Source: Xylanimonas allomyrinae (GTDB taxonomy: Bacteria > Actinomycetota > Actinomycetes > Actinomycetales > Cellulomonadaceae). Taken from it: DNA of 64,000 nucleotides. Each line of letters begins with the position of its first letter. The first letter of the stretch is position 1. The stretch covers positions 3,720,001-3,784,000 of the forward strand of contig NZ_CP035495.1 of the NCBI RefSeq assembly GCF_004135345.1, read 5' to 3'. Position numbers and translations under genes: made by a program. The notes under the pieces were generated by a model. That model did no database searches. It was not told the DNA's origin and was given only the letters and a program-made list of their open reading frames with translations. This document shows positions 1 to 9,025 of the stretch, piece after piece.

Positions 1-2278
1 GCGCCGAACTGCCCCGCCGAGGCGCCCAGGGGCGCCGCCGCGAGCGTCTGCGGCACGCTGAGCCCGCCGTCGGCCGCGGGCGCGATGCGCGGTCCGGCGG
101 CCACGGACGGCGCCTCGTCGTCGGCGGTGACCAGGCCCAGACCGGAGGTGCTGACCGCGGCGGTCGGCTCCCAGCCGAGGTTGGCGGCCAGGATGCGGCC
201 ACCGGAGGAGGAGCCGAAGTCGGACGTCTCGCCCGCGAGCACCCAGCCTGCGGACGTGCCGCGCCCGTCGGACACCGACACCGGGACGAGGTCACCGGAG
301 GCGATCTGGTCGGCGCCGGTCAGGGTGACCTGCGACAGCGGCACGGTGGCCGTGTCCGGGACCTCGAGCGCGAGCACGCCGGGCTGGACGTCGGCCACGA
401 CGAGCTCGTGCCCGGCGCCGGGGCCGGCGGCGAGCGGGTCCAGCCAGCGCGTCTGCCACGGCCCCCAGCCGGCCGAGCTCTTGGCCCGCACGTGGACCTC
501 CTGGCGCTGGTGCACGTCGGCGCTCGGCGCGACCGAGCCGGCGAAGGACGCCGTCACGCCCGACGACGTCAGCGGCACCGACCGGGGAGCGGCGCTCGCC
601 GGGGTGTCCCCGACGACCACCTGGACGTCCGTGACCTCGTGGGTCGCGGGGCGCCGGGACGCGGCCGCGGGGTGGTTGCCCAGCGTGTCGTCGCTGGCCA
701 CGCCGGCGACGGACACCGAGCCGTCGCCGGTGTAGGCCACGCTCACGTCGGTCACCGACGGGCCCAGGGGGAGGTGTACGGCGACCCGGCCGCCTCGGCG
801 AGGTAGTAGATCGCCCGCTCCGTCTGCGCCCAGAACGCCGGGACGCGGCTGTAGGACGAGAAGAACCCGCCCTCGGCGCTCGAGCCGAGCTCCCACGTGT
901 ACGCCGGGATGCCGAGCTGGTCGTAGATCCAGTCGATGTCGTTGCCGGCGTTGTTGTAGAGGATCTCGCCGGCCTTGCCGGTGTTCTGCCCGCTGAAGTA
1001 CGTCTGGCGGAACCCGAGCGTCTTGACCTGTTCGAGGTTCGGCACGTTCGCCTGGTAGTCGTAGGCGTACGGGTAGATCGCCAGGCCGCCGGACGTGTGC
1101 AGGTTGAGGAACGTGCCGCGGCGGTCGTCCGGGGCGGCGGTCGTGGTGCCGGTCTCGTACGTGCCGAAGAGCGTGGTGAGCAGCGTGGCCTCGGCGGCCG
1201 CCTCCGGCTCGGAGAAGGGGGCCGTGCCCCGGTAGGTCTGCGAGCTCGGGGTCGCCGACGTCGACGCGCCGCCCCAGTCGGTCGCGAAGTTGCGGTTCAG
1301 GTCGATGCCCGGCTGCGAGCTGGACCAGCTGGTGCTGGTCTGCACGTAGTCGGAGTCGTCGAGGTTCTTGCGCTGCCACGCCTTCGACTGGTTGACGGGG
1401 TTGCCGTCACCGGCCGCCGTCAGGCGCAGGTCGGGGTCGTCCAGGGCGTCCTCGACGAGGTCGATGCCGTCGGGGTTGTTCTGCGTCTGGACCCAGATCT
1501 CGGTGGACTGCAGGAGCTGGGTGACCTGCGGGTCCTTGCCGTAGTTGTCGAGCAGCGACACGATGTAGCGCCAGGCGATCTCCGAGGTGAGGATCTCGCG
1601 GGCGTGCGCCTGGGCGGTGAGGAAGAACCGCGGCTTGCCGTTGTCGTTGGTCTCCCAGCGGCCGTCGTGGTCCGCGCCCTCGGTGATGCGCAGCGCGACC
1701 AGGTCGTGCCCGCCGCGGCCTTGGGTCTTGAGCCACGAGTCGCCGTAGTCGACCAGCTCGACGAGCTCGGGGTAGGCCGCGGCGACGTCGCGCAGGAACT
1801 GCTCGTGCGCCGAGACGGTGCGGTACCCGCCGAAGAACGTCTCGTACTGGTTGCCCGCGATGCGCTCGGGGACCGGGTACAGGGACTGCGCCGGGGCTGC
1901 GCGCAGGGCGCGCGGCTGGGGTGCCGAGCCGATGACGTCGCCGTAGGCCCGCGTGCGGACGACGTCGACGCCGGCGGCCTCGAGGTCCTCGACCGTCGCG
2001 GCGTCGCCGAGCAGGTTGGCCTGCGAGCCGTTGGCGTCGAGGACGTCGAGCCCGGCGATCGCGTCCCGCAGGCCCGCGTCGCCGGACTGCCCGGCCTGCA
2101 CGGTCACGACGACGACGTCGTCGGACCCGGCCGCGCGGGCCGGTGCGACGAGGCCGCCGACGACGAGACCCGCGACGGCGGTCGCGATCCCGGCTCGGGT
2201 GAGGGGGCGACGGCGCGACGGGGGCCTGCCGTCCGGCAGGCCGGTCAGGCCCTCCGGGGTGGTGCGATGGTGCGACAT
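1..2278 (-). CDS. Secreted M14 zinc carboxypeptidase (carboxypeptidase-T-like), frame broken near 769, C-terminus off the window
   Basis: Extracellular metallo-carboxypeptidase that removes C-terminal residues from peptides. ATG at 2276-2278 has a GAGAGG ribosome site upstream; a longer upstream reading is not supported. Residues 1-49 form a Tat/Sec-like signal with a basic stretch, a hydrophobic core and an A-R-A-A cleavage region. M14 residues are visible: H225-A-R-E228, H394 in NLHTSG (zinc ligands), N-R-N near 329 and catalytic E463 in YTWELGS. The frame stops at 752, but the same strand continues in another frame (PLGPSVTDVSVAYTGDG...) to base 1 as a Ser/Thr/Val-rich beta-type C-terminal region. 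Restoring one C in the run at 767-771 joins the two, so the gene is probably intact and runs off the window. Family very secure; exact substrate unknown. Confidence 0.9.
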
Positions 2279-2537
2279 GAAGGTGTGCCTCTCTGTGGTG
2301 TGTCCGGGGGTCGTGCGTCCGGATCGGGCGTGCCGGGCGGCCCGGAGCGCTCGCGCGGTCTCGCCGCGTGGGGTGTTCCGGGCAGACGGCGCGTGCGTGG
2401 GCCGGAGGGGGCGCACGGCGTCTGCTGCCCGCCGGCTGCGGGGGCTGGTGATCCGTGGCCGCCCGGTTCCGGGCGGCGAGGTCACGGCGTGGTCAGCGAC
2501 AACACGCGCGCAGCGAGACCGGCAGAGCGGTGGCCGC

Positions 2538-2559
2538 GTCCGCGCCGTGCGGCGCGGAC
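2538..2559 (-). terminator. Hairpin after the winged-helix gene
   Basis: Perfect 9-bp inverted repeat (GTCCGCGCC / GGCGCGGAC, 4-nt loop) just downstream of the stop of the winged-helix gene on the minus strand. It lies in the 306-bp gap before the carboxypeptidase gene; nothing else in that gap looks coding. No clear U-tract, as is common in GC-rich actinobacteria. Confidence 0.55.
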
Positions 2560-2584
2560 CCGTCCGTTCCGCGGGGCTGCCAGG

Positions 2585-3019
2585 TCATGGCGTGACCGTA
2601 GCCATGGGCGCGCCCGGAACTGAAGGGGTGGAGCCCGGTGGGACACACCTAGGAAACACTTGTGTCCACCCTGAGCCTTCGATGAGACGCAGATCGGTGC
2701 TGCGCAGGAGGTAGCCGACCCGGTGCACGGTCGTGATCGCCGCGCCCGCGGGGCCCAGCTTGCGGCGCAGGCGGGCGACGTGGGTGTCGACCGTGCGCGA
2801 CGCGTCGGGACTCGCCCAGCCCCACACGGCCCGCAGGATCGCCTCGCGCGTGTGGACGACATCCCGTTTGACCAGCAGGAACACCCACAGGTCGTGCTCC
2901 ATGCGGGTCAGCGGCACGACGGCGTCGCCGCGGCGCACCTCGCGTGCCCCGGGCAGCACGGTGACCACGTCGCGGCCGGGACGGTCGTGCGGTCGAGGCT
3001 CAGGAGGGGCGGTCACCAT
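2585..3019 (-). CDS. Stand-alone winged-helix (OmpR/PhoB-type) DNA-binding protein
   Basis: A 144-aa protein consisting almost only of a Trans_reg_C winged helix (roughly residues 35-115). It contains LTRMEHDLWVFLL (helix 1), TREAILRAVWG and the recognition region SRTVDTHVARLRRKLG followed by the wing VHRVGYLL. No receiver domain is present, so it is not a classical response regulator; such orphans often sense by other means or act constitutively. ATG at 3017-3019 chosen because the longer frame upstream overlaps metN antisense. It is divergent from metNIQ, sharing a 222-bp intergenic region, so it may regulate that operon or the carboxypeptidase gene downstream; both are inference. Confidence 0.8.
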   Translation of the reverse strand: MVTAPPEPRPHDRPGRDVVTVLPGAREVRRGDAVVPLTRMEHDLWVFLLVKRDVVHTREAILRAVWGWASPDASRTVDTHVARLRRKLGPAGAAITTVHRVGYLLRSTDLRLIEGSGWTQVFPRCVPPGSTPSVPGAPMATVTP

Positions 3020-3176
3020 GCCGCCGGACGCTACTGAAACGATTGCCGTCCGGTTCTGTGAGCCAAGTCTGTCCCAACCGGTGAGACAACCTGTGGGGGC
3101 GCCCAAAGAGCGTGCGGGACCGTGCTTCGATGCACGGCGTCCCTCCAGTCGGTTCCCATGCCGACCCCACCGACCT

Positions 3177-3216
3177 TGTCGGCATCTGTCGGCCCCTGTC
3201 GGCCCCTGTCGGCCAG
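3177..3216 (+). repeat. Four 10-bp tandem repeats in the metN leader
   Basis: TGTCGGC begins at 3177, 3187, 3197 and 3207, an exact 10-bp period. It lies 25-65 bp upstream of the metN start, between it and the divergent winged-helix gene. Position suggests a regulatory or leader-RNA element; the binder is unknown. Confidence 0.6.
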
Positions 3217-3241
3217 CCGCCCCAACCTCGAAGGAGTCCCG

Positions 3242-4258
3242 TTGCCCCCGCTCCCGACCGACACGGCGCGAGTGCGTATCGCCGGTCTGCGCAAGGTGTA
3301 CGGGTCCGGTGAGCGTGCCGTGACCGCGCTCGCCGGGATCGACCTCACGGTCCGCGCCGGGGAGATCCACGGCGTCGTCGGGCGCTCCGGCGCCGGCAAG
3401 TCGACCCTGATCCGGTGCCTGACACTGCTGGAGCGGCCCACGGCCGGCACCATCGAGGTCGACGGCGTCGAGCTGACCGCGCTCGGCGAACGGCAGCTCC
3501 GCTCTGCCCGGCGTCGCATCGGGCTGGTGTTCCAGCACGTCAACCTGCTCGACTCGAGGACGATCGCCGGGAACGTCGCCTACCCGCTGCAGATCGCCGG
3601 CGTCGGCCGCCGCGAGCGCGCCGCACGGGCGCTCGAGCTGCTCGACCTGGTCGGCCTCGCCGACCGGGCCGACGCCCACCCGGCGCAGCTCTCGGGCGGT
3701 CAGCGGCAGCGCGTCGGCATCGCCAGGGCGCTCGCGGTCCAGCCCGCCGTGCTGCTGTGCGACGAGCCGACCTCGGCCCTGGACGGGGCGACGACCCGCC
3801 AGATCCTGTCCCTCATCCGCGACCTGCGCGACCGGCTGGGTATCTCCGTCCTCGTGATCACGCACGAGATGAGCGTGGTGCGCCAGGTCTGCGACACCGT
3901 CACCCTGCTCGACGGCGGCCTGGTCGCCGAGCACGGCCCCGTCGCCGAGGCGGCGGGGCGTCCGGGCACCCGGCTGGCGCGCGCCCTCATCCCCGTGCCC
4001 GACCTGCCCGTCGGCGGCGAGCGTGCGCTGCTGGACGTCGGGTTCAGCACCGAGCGGACGCCGACGGCGCACGTGCTGCGCGCCGTGGCGGACCTGGGCG
4101 CCGCCGTCGAGGTCGCGGCCGGGACCATCGAGACGATCGCGGGGCGGCAGGTCGGCCGCCTCCAGCTCGACGTGCGTGCCGACCGGGTCGCCGTCGTCGA
4201 GGAACGGCTCCGGGAGATCGGGCTCGTCCCGACCGCGGCGGGGGAGGGCGAGCGATGA
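3242..4258 (+). CDS. metN: Methionine ABC importer ATP-binding protein
   Basis: Cytoplasmic ATPase that powers uptake of D/L-methionine with MetI and MetQ. The 338-aa product has Walker A (GRSGAGKST), Q-loop, signature LSGGQRQR, Walker B VLLCDEPTSALD and a switch His in VITHEMS. The C-terminal ~75 residues look like the NIL domain that binds methionine and gives trans-inhibition. Start is TTG at 3242 because AAGGAG lies 5 nt upstream and conserved sequence begins just after; the longer frame to 3122 is repeat-rich leader. Stop overlaps the metI ATG by 4 bp, so translation is coupled. Confidence 0.95.
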   Translation: MPPLPTDTARVRIAGLRKVYGSGERAVTALAGIDLTVRAGEIHGVVGRSGAGKSTLIRCLTLLERPTAGTIEVDGVELTALGERQLRSARRRIGLVFQHVNLLDSRTIAGNVAYPLQIAGVGRRERAARALELLDLVGLADRADAHPAQLSGGQRQRVGIARALAVQPAVLLCDEPTSALDGATTRQILSLIRDLRDRLGISVLVITHEMSVVRQVCDTVTLLDGGLVAEHGPVAEAAGRPGTRLARALIPVPDLPVGGERALLDVGFSTERTPTAHVLRAVADLGAAVEVAAGTIETIAGRQVGRLQLDVRADRVAVVEERLREIGLVPTAAGEGER

Positions 4259-4932
4259 GCTGGTGGGAGGTGCTGACGACCCACCGGGTCATCCGGCAGA
4301 TGCTGCCCGAGGCCACGGTCGAGACGTTGCAGATGGTCGGCGTCGCGGCGGGGCTGACCCTGCTGCTGGGCCTGCCGCTCGGCGTCATGCTCTACGCGAC
4401 GGCGAGCGGCGGCACGTCGCCGAACCGCCCGGTCAACGCCGTGGTCGGGCTCGTGGCCAACGTGGTGCGCTCGATGCCGTTCCTCATCCTCATGATCGCG
4501 CTGCTCCCGCTGACCCGGTGGGTGGTCGGCACGACCCTGCAGTGGGAGGCCGCCGTGGTGCCGCTGACGGTCGGCGCGGTGCCGTTCTACGCGCGCCTGG
4601 TCGAGACCGCCCTGAGGGACATCCCCGTGGGCAAGGTCGAGGCGGCGCAGGTCATGGGCGCATCACAGGCCAGCGTCACCGTGCACGTGCTGCTGCGCGA
4701 GGCGCTCCCGGCGCTCGTCTCGTCCTTCACCGTCACCGTCATCGCCCTGCTGGGGTACTCGGCCATGGCGGGCGTGATCGGCGCCGGCGGGCTGGGTGCG
4801 CTGGCGATCTCCTACGGCTACCAGCGGTTCGACAACGTGGTCATGGCCGCCTGCGTCGTCGTCCTGGCCGTGCTCGTGGTCGCCGTCCAGGCCCTGGGCG
4901 ACGCCGTCGCCCGCGTGGTCGACCACCGCTGA
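4255..4932 (+). CDS. metI: Methionine ABC importer permease
   Basis: Inner-membrane subunit (225 aa) with about five hydrophobic segments and the EAA-type coupling loop around VEAAQVMGASQASV. The terminal AGVIGAGGLG region is typical of MetI proteins. It starts with ATG inside the metN stop (ATGA overlap) and is followed 54 bp later by metQ. Pairs with MetN as a homodimer in the transporter; function follows from family and context. Confidence 0.95.
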   Translation: MSWWEVLTTHRVIRQMLPEATVETLQMVGVAAGLTLLLGLPLGVMLYATASGGTSPNRPVNAVVGLVANVVRSMPFLILMIALLPLTRWVVGTTLQWEAAVVPLTVGAVPFYARLVETALRDIPVGKVEAAQVMGASQASVTVHVLLREALPALVSSFTVTVIALLGYSAMAGVIGAGGLGALAISYGYQRFDNVVMAACVVVLAVLVVAVQALGDAVARVVDHR

Positions 4933-4986
4933 CGCGCCGCCACCCCCCCTAGACCTGTGTACCCATCCCCAACCAAGGAGACACCG

Positions 4987-5835
4987 ATGAGACGAATCGT
5001 GGGCCCCGCCGCCCTCGCCGCCGCCGCAGCACTCGCGCTCGCCGCGTGCGGCGGCTCGGCCGACGAGCCGGCCGCGGCAGGCGCGAGCTCGCCCGCCGGC
5101 GAGAAGGTCACCACCCTGCGGATCGGCGCCAGCCCGACCCCGCACGCGGAGATCCTGGAGTTCGTGCAGGACAACCTGGCGCAGGCCGCCGGGCTGAACC
5201 TGGAGATCGTCACCTACGACGACTACGTGCTGCCGAACACCGCGCTCGACGAGGGCGACCTGGACGCGAACTTCTTCCAGCACCTGCCCTACTACACCTC
5301 GCAGGTCAGCGAGCACGGCTACGACTTCGACCACTTCGACGGCATCCACATCGAGCCGTACGCCGCCTACTCGCAGCAGTGGGACAGCATCGACGAGGTG
5401 CCCGACGGGGCCCAGTTCGGCATCACCAACGACCCGGGCAACCAGGCCCGCGCGCTGGAGCTGCTGGAGCAGCAGGGCCTGATCACGCTCGCCGACACCG
5501 GCGACAAGGACCCGACCCTGCTCGACATCGCCGAGAACCCCAAGGACTTCGAGTTCATCGAGACGGCGCCGGAGTCCCTGGTGCGCGCGCTGCAGGACGT
5601 CGACCTGGCGATCATCAACGGCAACTACGCGCTCGAAGCCGGCCTCAACCCGGTCAAGGACTCGCTGTTCATCGAGTCGGGCGAGGACAACCCGTACGCC
5701 AACTTCCTCGCGGTGCGCGCGCAGGACAAGACCCGGCCGGAGATCGTCACGCTCGACAAGCTCCTGCACTCCGACGAGGTGCGCGCCTTCATCGAGGAGC
5801 GCTGGCCGGACGGCGAGGTCGTCCCGGCGTTCTGA
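4987..5835 (+). CDS. metQ: Methionine-binding lipoprotein
   Basis: Substrate-binding component (282 aa) anchored outside the membrane. The N-terminus has a hydrophobic signal ending in a lipobox, A-L-A-A-C-G-G, with lipidated Cys near residue 22. The body contains the NlpA/MetQ signature features: AEILEFVQ, DANFFQHLPY and INGNYALEAG. ATG at 4987 is preceded by AAGGAG at 4976-4981; the upstream in-frame ATG at 4957 lacks such a site. Last gene of metNIQ, followed by a strong hairpin. Confidence 0.95.
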   Translation: MRRIVGPAALAAAAALALAACGGSADEPAAAGASSPAGEKVTTLRIGASPTPHAEILEFVQDNLAQAAGLNLEIVTYDDYVLPNTALDEGDLDANFFQHLPYYTSQVSEHGYDFDHFDGIHIEPYAAYSQQWDSIDEVPDGAQFGITNDPGNQARALELLEQQGLITLADTGDKDPTLLDIAENPKDFEFIETAPESLVRALQDVDLAIINGNYALEAGLNPVKDSLFIESGEDNPYANFLAVRAQDKTRPEIVTLDKLLHSDEVRAFIEERWPDGEVVPAF

Positions 5836-5851
5836 GACGGCGGCGGATGTG

Positions 5852-5885
5852 ACGGCGGGACCTGGCTCGTGCCGGGTCCCGCCGT
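5852..5885 (+). terminator. Rho-independent-like terminator of metNIQ
   Basis: Long hairpin: ACGGCGGGACC...GGTCCCGCCGT with one internal mismatch and a TCGT loop, 17 bp after the metQ stop. Confidence 0.75.
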
Positions 5886-5951
5886 TCGCGCGCCGGGGCT
5901 GGGCGAGCCCACGCCGCCGGGCAGGTCGACGCGACGGCGGCCGACGGGGCT

Positions 5952-6240
5952 AGGGCCTCTTTTGGAATTGCGTTGTGACCTGCGGTTTCGCCGGGATGCG
6001 GGGTCGTGCGTGGTGCGGCTGGTCGACATGATCTGAGTGATGAGGCGTGGGCGGTGCTCGAGCCGTTGCTGTCGGTCAGGGCGCGCGGCCGCAAGGCAAG
6101 GGTTCTGCGCCGGCAGGTCGACGGGATCCGGTTCCGGCTCCGCACGGGTTGCCCGTGGCGGGACGTGCCCGAGGACCGGCTGTCCCAGATCCGGCTACTC
6201 CTGCGCCGGTTCGACCGCTGCGGGTAGTTGTTCGACAGGC
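5952..6240 (+). mobile_element. Truncated IS5-family-like insertion sequence
   Basis: A left-end-like sequence GGGCCTCTTTTGGAATTGC at about 5952-5970 precedes a transposase N-terminal fragment. No matching right end is visible, and the element stops against the 3' end of the next minus-strand gene at 6242. A dead remnant of a once-inserted element. Confidence 0.55.
6006..6227 (+). pseudogene. IS5-family transposase N-terminal fragment
   Basis: 73 residues from a GTG start. The core HDLSDEAWAVLEPLL ... RRQVDGIRFRLRTGCPWRDVPE is the characteristic N-terminal (DUF4096) block of IS5/IS427-type transposases. After WRDVPE the expected W-x-T-V-x-x-R-F-x-R-W stretch is degraded to QIRLLLRRFDRCG and ends at a stop. 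The DDE catalytic domain is absent, so the fragment cannot transpose. Confidence 0.75.
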
Positions 6241-6241
6241 T

Positions 6242-6607
6242 TTAGGCGTGCGGTCCGGGCAGCCTCGTCCCGTCCGCGTTCGCCCAGGTGCAGACGCACC
6301 GGCCGCCGGTGCCGGTCTCGGAGCACAGGGCGAGCGCCTCGTACCGGCCTTCTGCGGCCACGGCCCGCTCGCGCTGGGTGGCCGCGTCGGTCAGCGCGGC
6401 GTCGAGCTCGTCGCGCAGGTCGGCCATCTGCCGGGCCCAGGTGTTGCGCTCGCGCACGAGCTCGCACAGGGCGCGCTCGGCCTTCTCGAGGGTGTCGAGC
6501 GCGTGGCCGTCCGGGGCGGGGTACGCGGGGGCGGCGAGCTCGGCAGGACCGCGTGGCCCGGAAGGCTGTGGCGGGGTCGCGGCGTGGGCGGTCGGCGTGA
6601 CGTTCAT
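6242..6607 (-). CDS. Small predicted coiled-coil protein of unknown function
   Basis: 121 aa, not recognised. After a Pro/Ala-rich N-terminus (1-35) there is a helical segment (about 36-95: LDTLEKAERALCELVRERN, MADLRDELDAAL, TQRERAVAAEGRYEAL) with heptad-like spacing, then a short Cys-containing tail. ATG at 6607 has GAAGGA upstream. Third of three codirectional minus-strand genes, 79 bp after its neighbour; no signal peptide or membrane segment seen, so probably cytosolic. Confidence 0.6.
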   Translation of the reverse strand: MNVTPTAHAATPPQPSGPRGPAELAAPAYPAPDGHALDTLEKAERALCELVRERNTWARQMADLRDELDAALTDAATQRERAVAAEGRYEALALCSETGTGGRCVCTWANADGTRLPGPHA

Positions 6608-6686
6608 GGCGTGTCGTCCTTCGTGGGCGGTGGTGGAGATGCGAGAGGCGGGCCCTGTCCCCGGTGACCCGGCCCGCCTTCCGCGG

Positions 6687-7685
6687 CTAGGGCATGACGC
6701 ACCCCAGGCGACAGTTCGGGTTGACCCACGGATGCGTGGTGTCGGGCGGTACGGTCCCGGGCGTCCCGGGCGTCCCGGGTGTCCCGGGTGTCCCGGTGGA
6801 CCCGGCGGTCTGCCGGAGGGCGGCGTCGGCCGCGGCCTGCGCGGCGGCCTGTCGTGCTGCCTCCTCGGCGGCCTGCTGCTCGGCGGCGAGACGCGCGGAG
6901 TGCGCCTGGACGGCGTCGTTCACGGCGGCCACTGCGCCGTCGACCGAGGTCTTCGCGCCGGCGGCGGCCTGAGCCTGAGCCTCCTGGGCCGCGACGGTGC
7001 GCTCGGGCACCGCGGCGGCGACGGGTGCGGCCGCGTCGAGCGCGCTGCGCAGCCCCTGGCGGACGGCGTCGTCGTCGACCTGCCCCTCGGTGGCGGCGAA
7101 CAGCTGCTCGCCGCCGAGGGTCGAGGCGTTCAGCGCGCGTGTGGCGTCGTCCGCCTTCCGGGTGGCGTCGTCGAGGACGAACTGTGCGTGCGAGGCGGTC
7201 GCGACCTCCTGGGCGGCCCGCAGCCCGTCGAGGGCGAGCGCGTCGTCGTCGAGCACGGACTGGTTGACGGCGATGATCTTGAGGGCGGTGTGGAGCGTCA
7301 TGGCGTCGGTCGCGATGGTCGTGGACGCATCGAGCTTCTTGCTCGCGGTGTCGACGGCGCGGCGGAGCGAGGTGAGGGTGCCGGGGTCCGCGACGACGCC
7401 CCTGTACGTCTCCAGCAGTGCGGTCGCGGTGGCGATCTCGGCCGCGAGCTTCTCGTCGGCGAGATCCTCCTGGGCGGCCAGCACGTTCGCCTCCCGCATG
7501 GCGGCGTCGGCCTTCCGCTCGTTGTCCCAGATGCGGTAGCCGAGCGTCCCGCCAACGCTCAGGACGATCACGAGCACGCCGGCCAGGACCGCGCGGGTGA
7601 GGGTGCTGCCCGCGTGCACGGCATCGGGGGTGGCTGGCTCGTACGGCTGAAGGGCAACGATGTCGGTCGCGGGAGTGGCGTTCAT
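6687..7685 (-). CDS. Membrane-anchored helical protein with a collagen-like G-T-P tail
   Basis: 332 aa, function unknown. A single transmembrane segment (about 30-50, LAGVLVIVLSVGGTLGY) follows a short cytoplasmic N-terminus; the rest is Ala-rich helical and probably extracytoplasmic. Residues ~285-310 are four G-T-P triplets (encoded by repeats of a gtcccgggc unit at about 6758-6800), then a short tail with two Cys. The stretch SHAQFVLDDATRKADDATRAL ... DDDAVRQGLRSAL matches the next upstream gene, so the two are paralogues. ATG at 7685. Confidence 0.65.
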   Translation of the reverse strand: MNATPATDIVALQPYEPATPDAVHAGSTLTRAVLAGVLVIVLSVGGTLGYRIWDNERKADAAMREANVLAAQEDLADEKLAAEIATATALLETYRGVVADPGTLTSLRRAVDTASKKLDASTTIATDAMTLHTALKIIAVNQSVLDDDALALDGLRAAQEVATASHAQFVLDDATRKADDATRALNASTLGGEQLFAATEGQVDDDAVRQGLRSALDAAAPVAAAVPERTVAAQEAQAQAAAGAKTSVDGAVAAVNDAVQAHSARLAAEQQAAEEAARQAAAQAAADAALRQTAGSTGTPGTPGTPGTPGTVPPDTTHPWVNPNCRLGCVMP

Positions 7686-7843
7686 GACGGGGCGTCTTTC
7701 GGGCTGGTGGAGGTGCTCCGGTCAGCGAGAACGGCTCGGTGGGGCGGTCTTGGTTGCGCCAAGTCTCGCCGCGCCGGTCGCCCGTGGCTCACCGTTGGCA
7801 CGAACTGGCGCCCGCCCGGCGACTCCTGGGCGTTCGCGACGCG

Positions 7844-8620
7844 TCACGCTCGGTCGGCAGGCGCCGTATCGCCGTGTCCCGCCCCGGCTTCGCCGCTCGC
7901 GGCGCGCCGCGCCGCGGCCGTCCGGGCGACGACGTCGGCCTGCACGGCGGCGTGCTGCGCGGCGGTCTCGTCGAACCCGGCGACGGACTCGTCGCGGGGT
8001 GTGGCGGGCAGTGCCGCCGCGACGGCGAGGGCGTCGCGCAAGTCCTGCCGGACGGCGTCGTCCGGGACCCGCCCCGCGGTGTCGGCGAGGGTCCGCTCGC
8101 CCTCGCCGACCGCGGCGTCGAGCGCGGTCCTCGCGTCGGCCGCGCGCGCGACCGCCTGGTCGAGGACGAACGTCGCGTGCGAGTCGCCGACCATCGTGAC
8201 GGCCATCGACAGCTCCTTGCCCGCGTCCCGCTGCGCGGTGCGCGCACGCTGCACCGCACGGATCGCCGCCTCCGCCGTCTCGAGCGAGCGACCGGGCCGC
8301 GCTGCCTGGCTCTCGGCGGCCGCGTCGTCGGCCCTCTCGGCCTGGGCGATCGCGGCGGCGAGCGTCGTGCGCGTGGGGCTGTAGGCGACGGTTCCGTCGG
8401 TGTCGGCGAGCAGCCGGCGCGCCTCGGCGACCGCGGCGCGCAGGGCGGCGTCGTCGGTGTCGAGGCGAGCCACCTCGGCGGCGTGGACGTGCATCGCGGC
8501 CTCGTAGCGGGCCTGCGTCCGGGCGCCGGTGGAGGCGAGGGCGCCTGCCGTGACCGCGAGGACGACGGCCCCGCCGGTGACGGCGCGGGCGATCGTGGTG
8601 ACGTAGGGGGTGATGCGCAT
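7844..8620 (-). CDS. Secreted or membrane-anchored helical protein, paralogue of the neighbouring gene
   Basis: 258 aa from ATG 8620; longer readings to 8758 would add a low-GC, non-coding-looking extension. A hydrophobic N-terminal segment (about 10-32) serves as anchor or signal, followed by Ala/Arg-rich helices. SHATFVLDQAVARAADART and VPDDAVRQDLRDAL correspond to blocks of the 6687-7685 product in the same order, so a tandem duplication is likely. No catalytic motif recognised. First gene of the three-gene minus-strand group. Confidence 0.65.
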   Translation of the reverse strand: MRITPYVTTIARAVTGGAVVLAVTAGALASTGARTQARYEAAMHVHAAEVARLDTDDAALRAAVAEARRLLADTDGTVAYSPTRTTLAAAIAQAERADDAAAESQAARPGRSLETAEAAIRAVQRARTAQRDAGKELSMAVTMVGDSHATFVLDQAVARAADARTALDAAVGEGERTLADTAGRVPDDAVRQDLRDALAVAAALPATPRDESVAGFDETAAQHAAVQADVVARTAAARRAASGEAGAGHGDTAPADRA

Positions 8621-9025
8621 GTTCCTGGCTTCTTCTGCTGCACGGAGACGACGTTTTGAGAATAGCGATCGGCATATGCGGTGTTCGCTGGTCGTGCCTC
8701 GACCGACAATGCGACAAAGAATGACGCCCGGAAATGCGTCGATGGTGTGAAGGCTCACACCGACGGATCTATGCCGACGTCAGACCCATTTTCGAAACAG
8801 GGTCGACGCATCGTGCCGACCGCAGCCGGCGGGAGGTCCCCGGTGATTCCCCGGCGCGCGATCCTGCTATTCGTGGCCATTCGGAAAAGGTGGCGCGACA
8901 TGAGGGCGGCGCCAGGGGTGATCGTCTGATCGCTTTGCCTGGACGATCCGATCACCTCTCCGGTGTGCTGGGCGCCTGGCCGCGACCGAGCACGCCGCCA
9001 GGCGCACCCGTCCGAAGGAGGATCG
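8621..9025. other. 405-bp intergenic region, low GC in its first half
   Basis: Divergent promoter region between the helical-protein group and the GH88 gene. Bases ~8640-8900 are distinctly less GC-rich than the surroundings and hold only implausible short frames. The second half carries GATC-rich repeats noted separately. Confidence 0.6.
8918..8955. promoter_or_regulatory. Candidate operator upstream of the uronate operon
   Basis: GTGATCG (8918-8924) and CGATCAC (8949-8955) form an inverted repeat, with further GATC-type copies inside. The same ACGATCA word occurs twice in front of the DeoR/LacI-type regulator gene at 11922-11940, suggesting both promoters are bound by that regulator. Inference from shared words only. 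Confidence 0.45.

Noticed and set aside
2719-3019. Two-component response regulator
   Set aside because: No receiver domain or phospho-acceptor Asp precedes the winged helix, and no kinase gene is adjacent.
3020-3241. SAM riboswitch before metNIQ
   Set aside because: Only a short hairpin around CCGTGC/GCACGG and the repeats are visible; no conserved SAM-riboswitch core could be recognised by eye.
8681-8929. 82-aa frame in the low-GC gap
   Set aside because: No ribosome site, atypical composition, overlaps likely promoter sequences.
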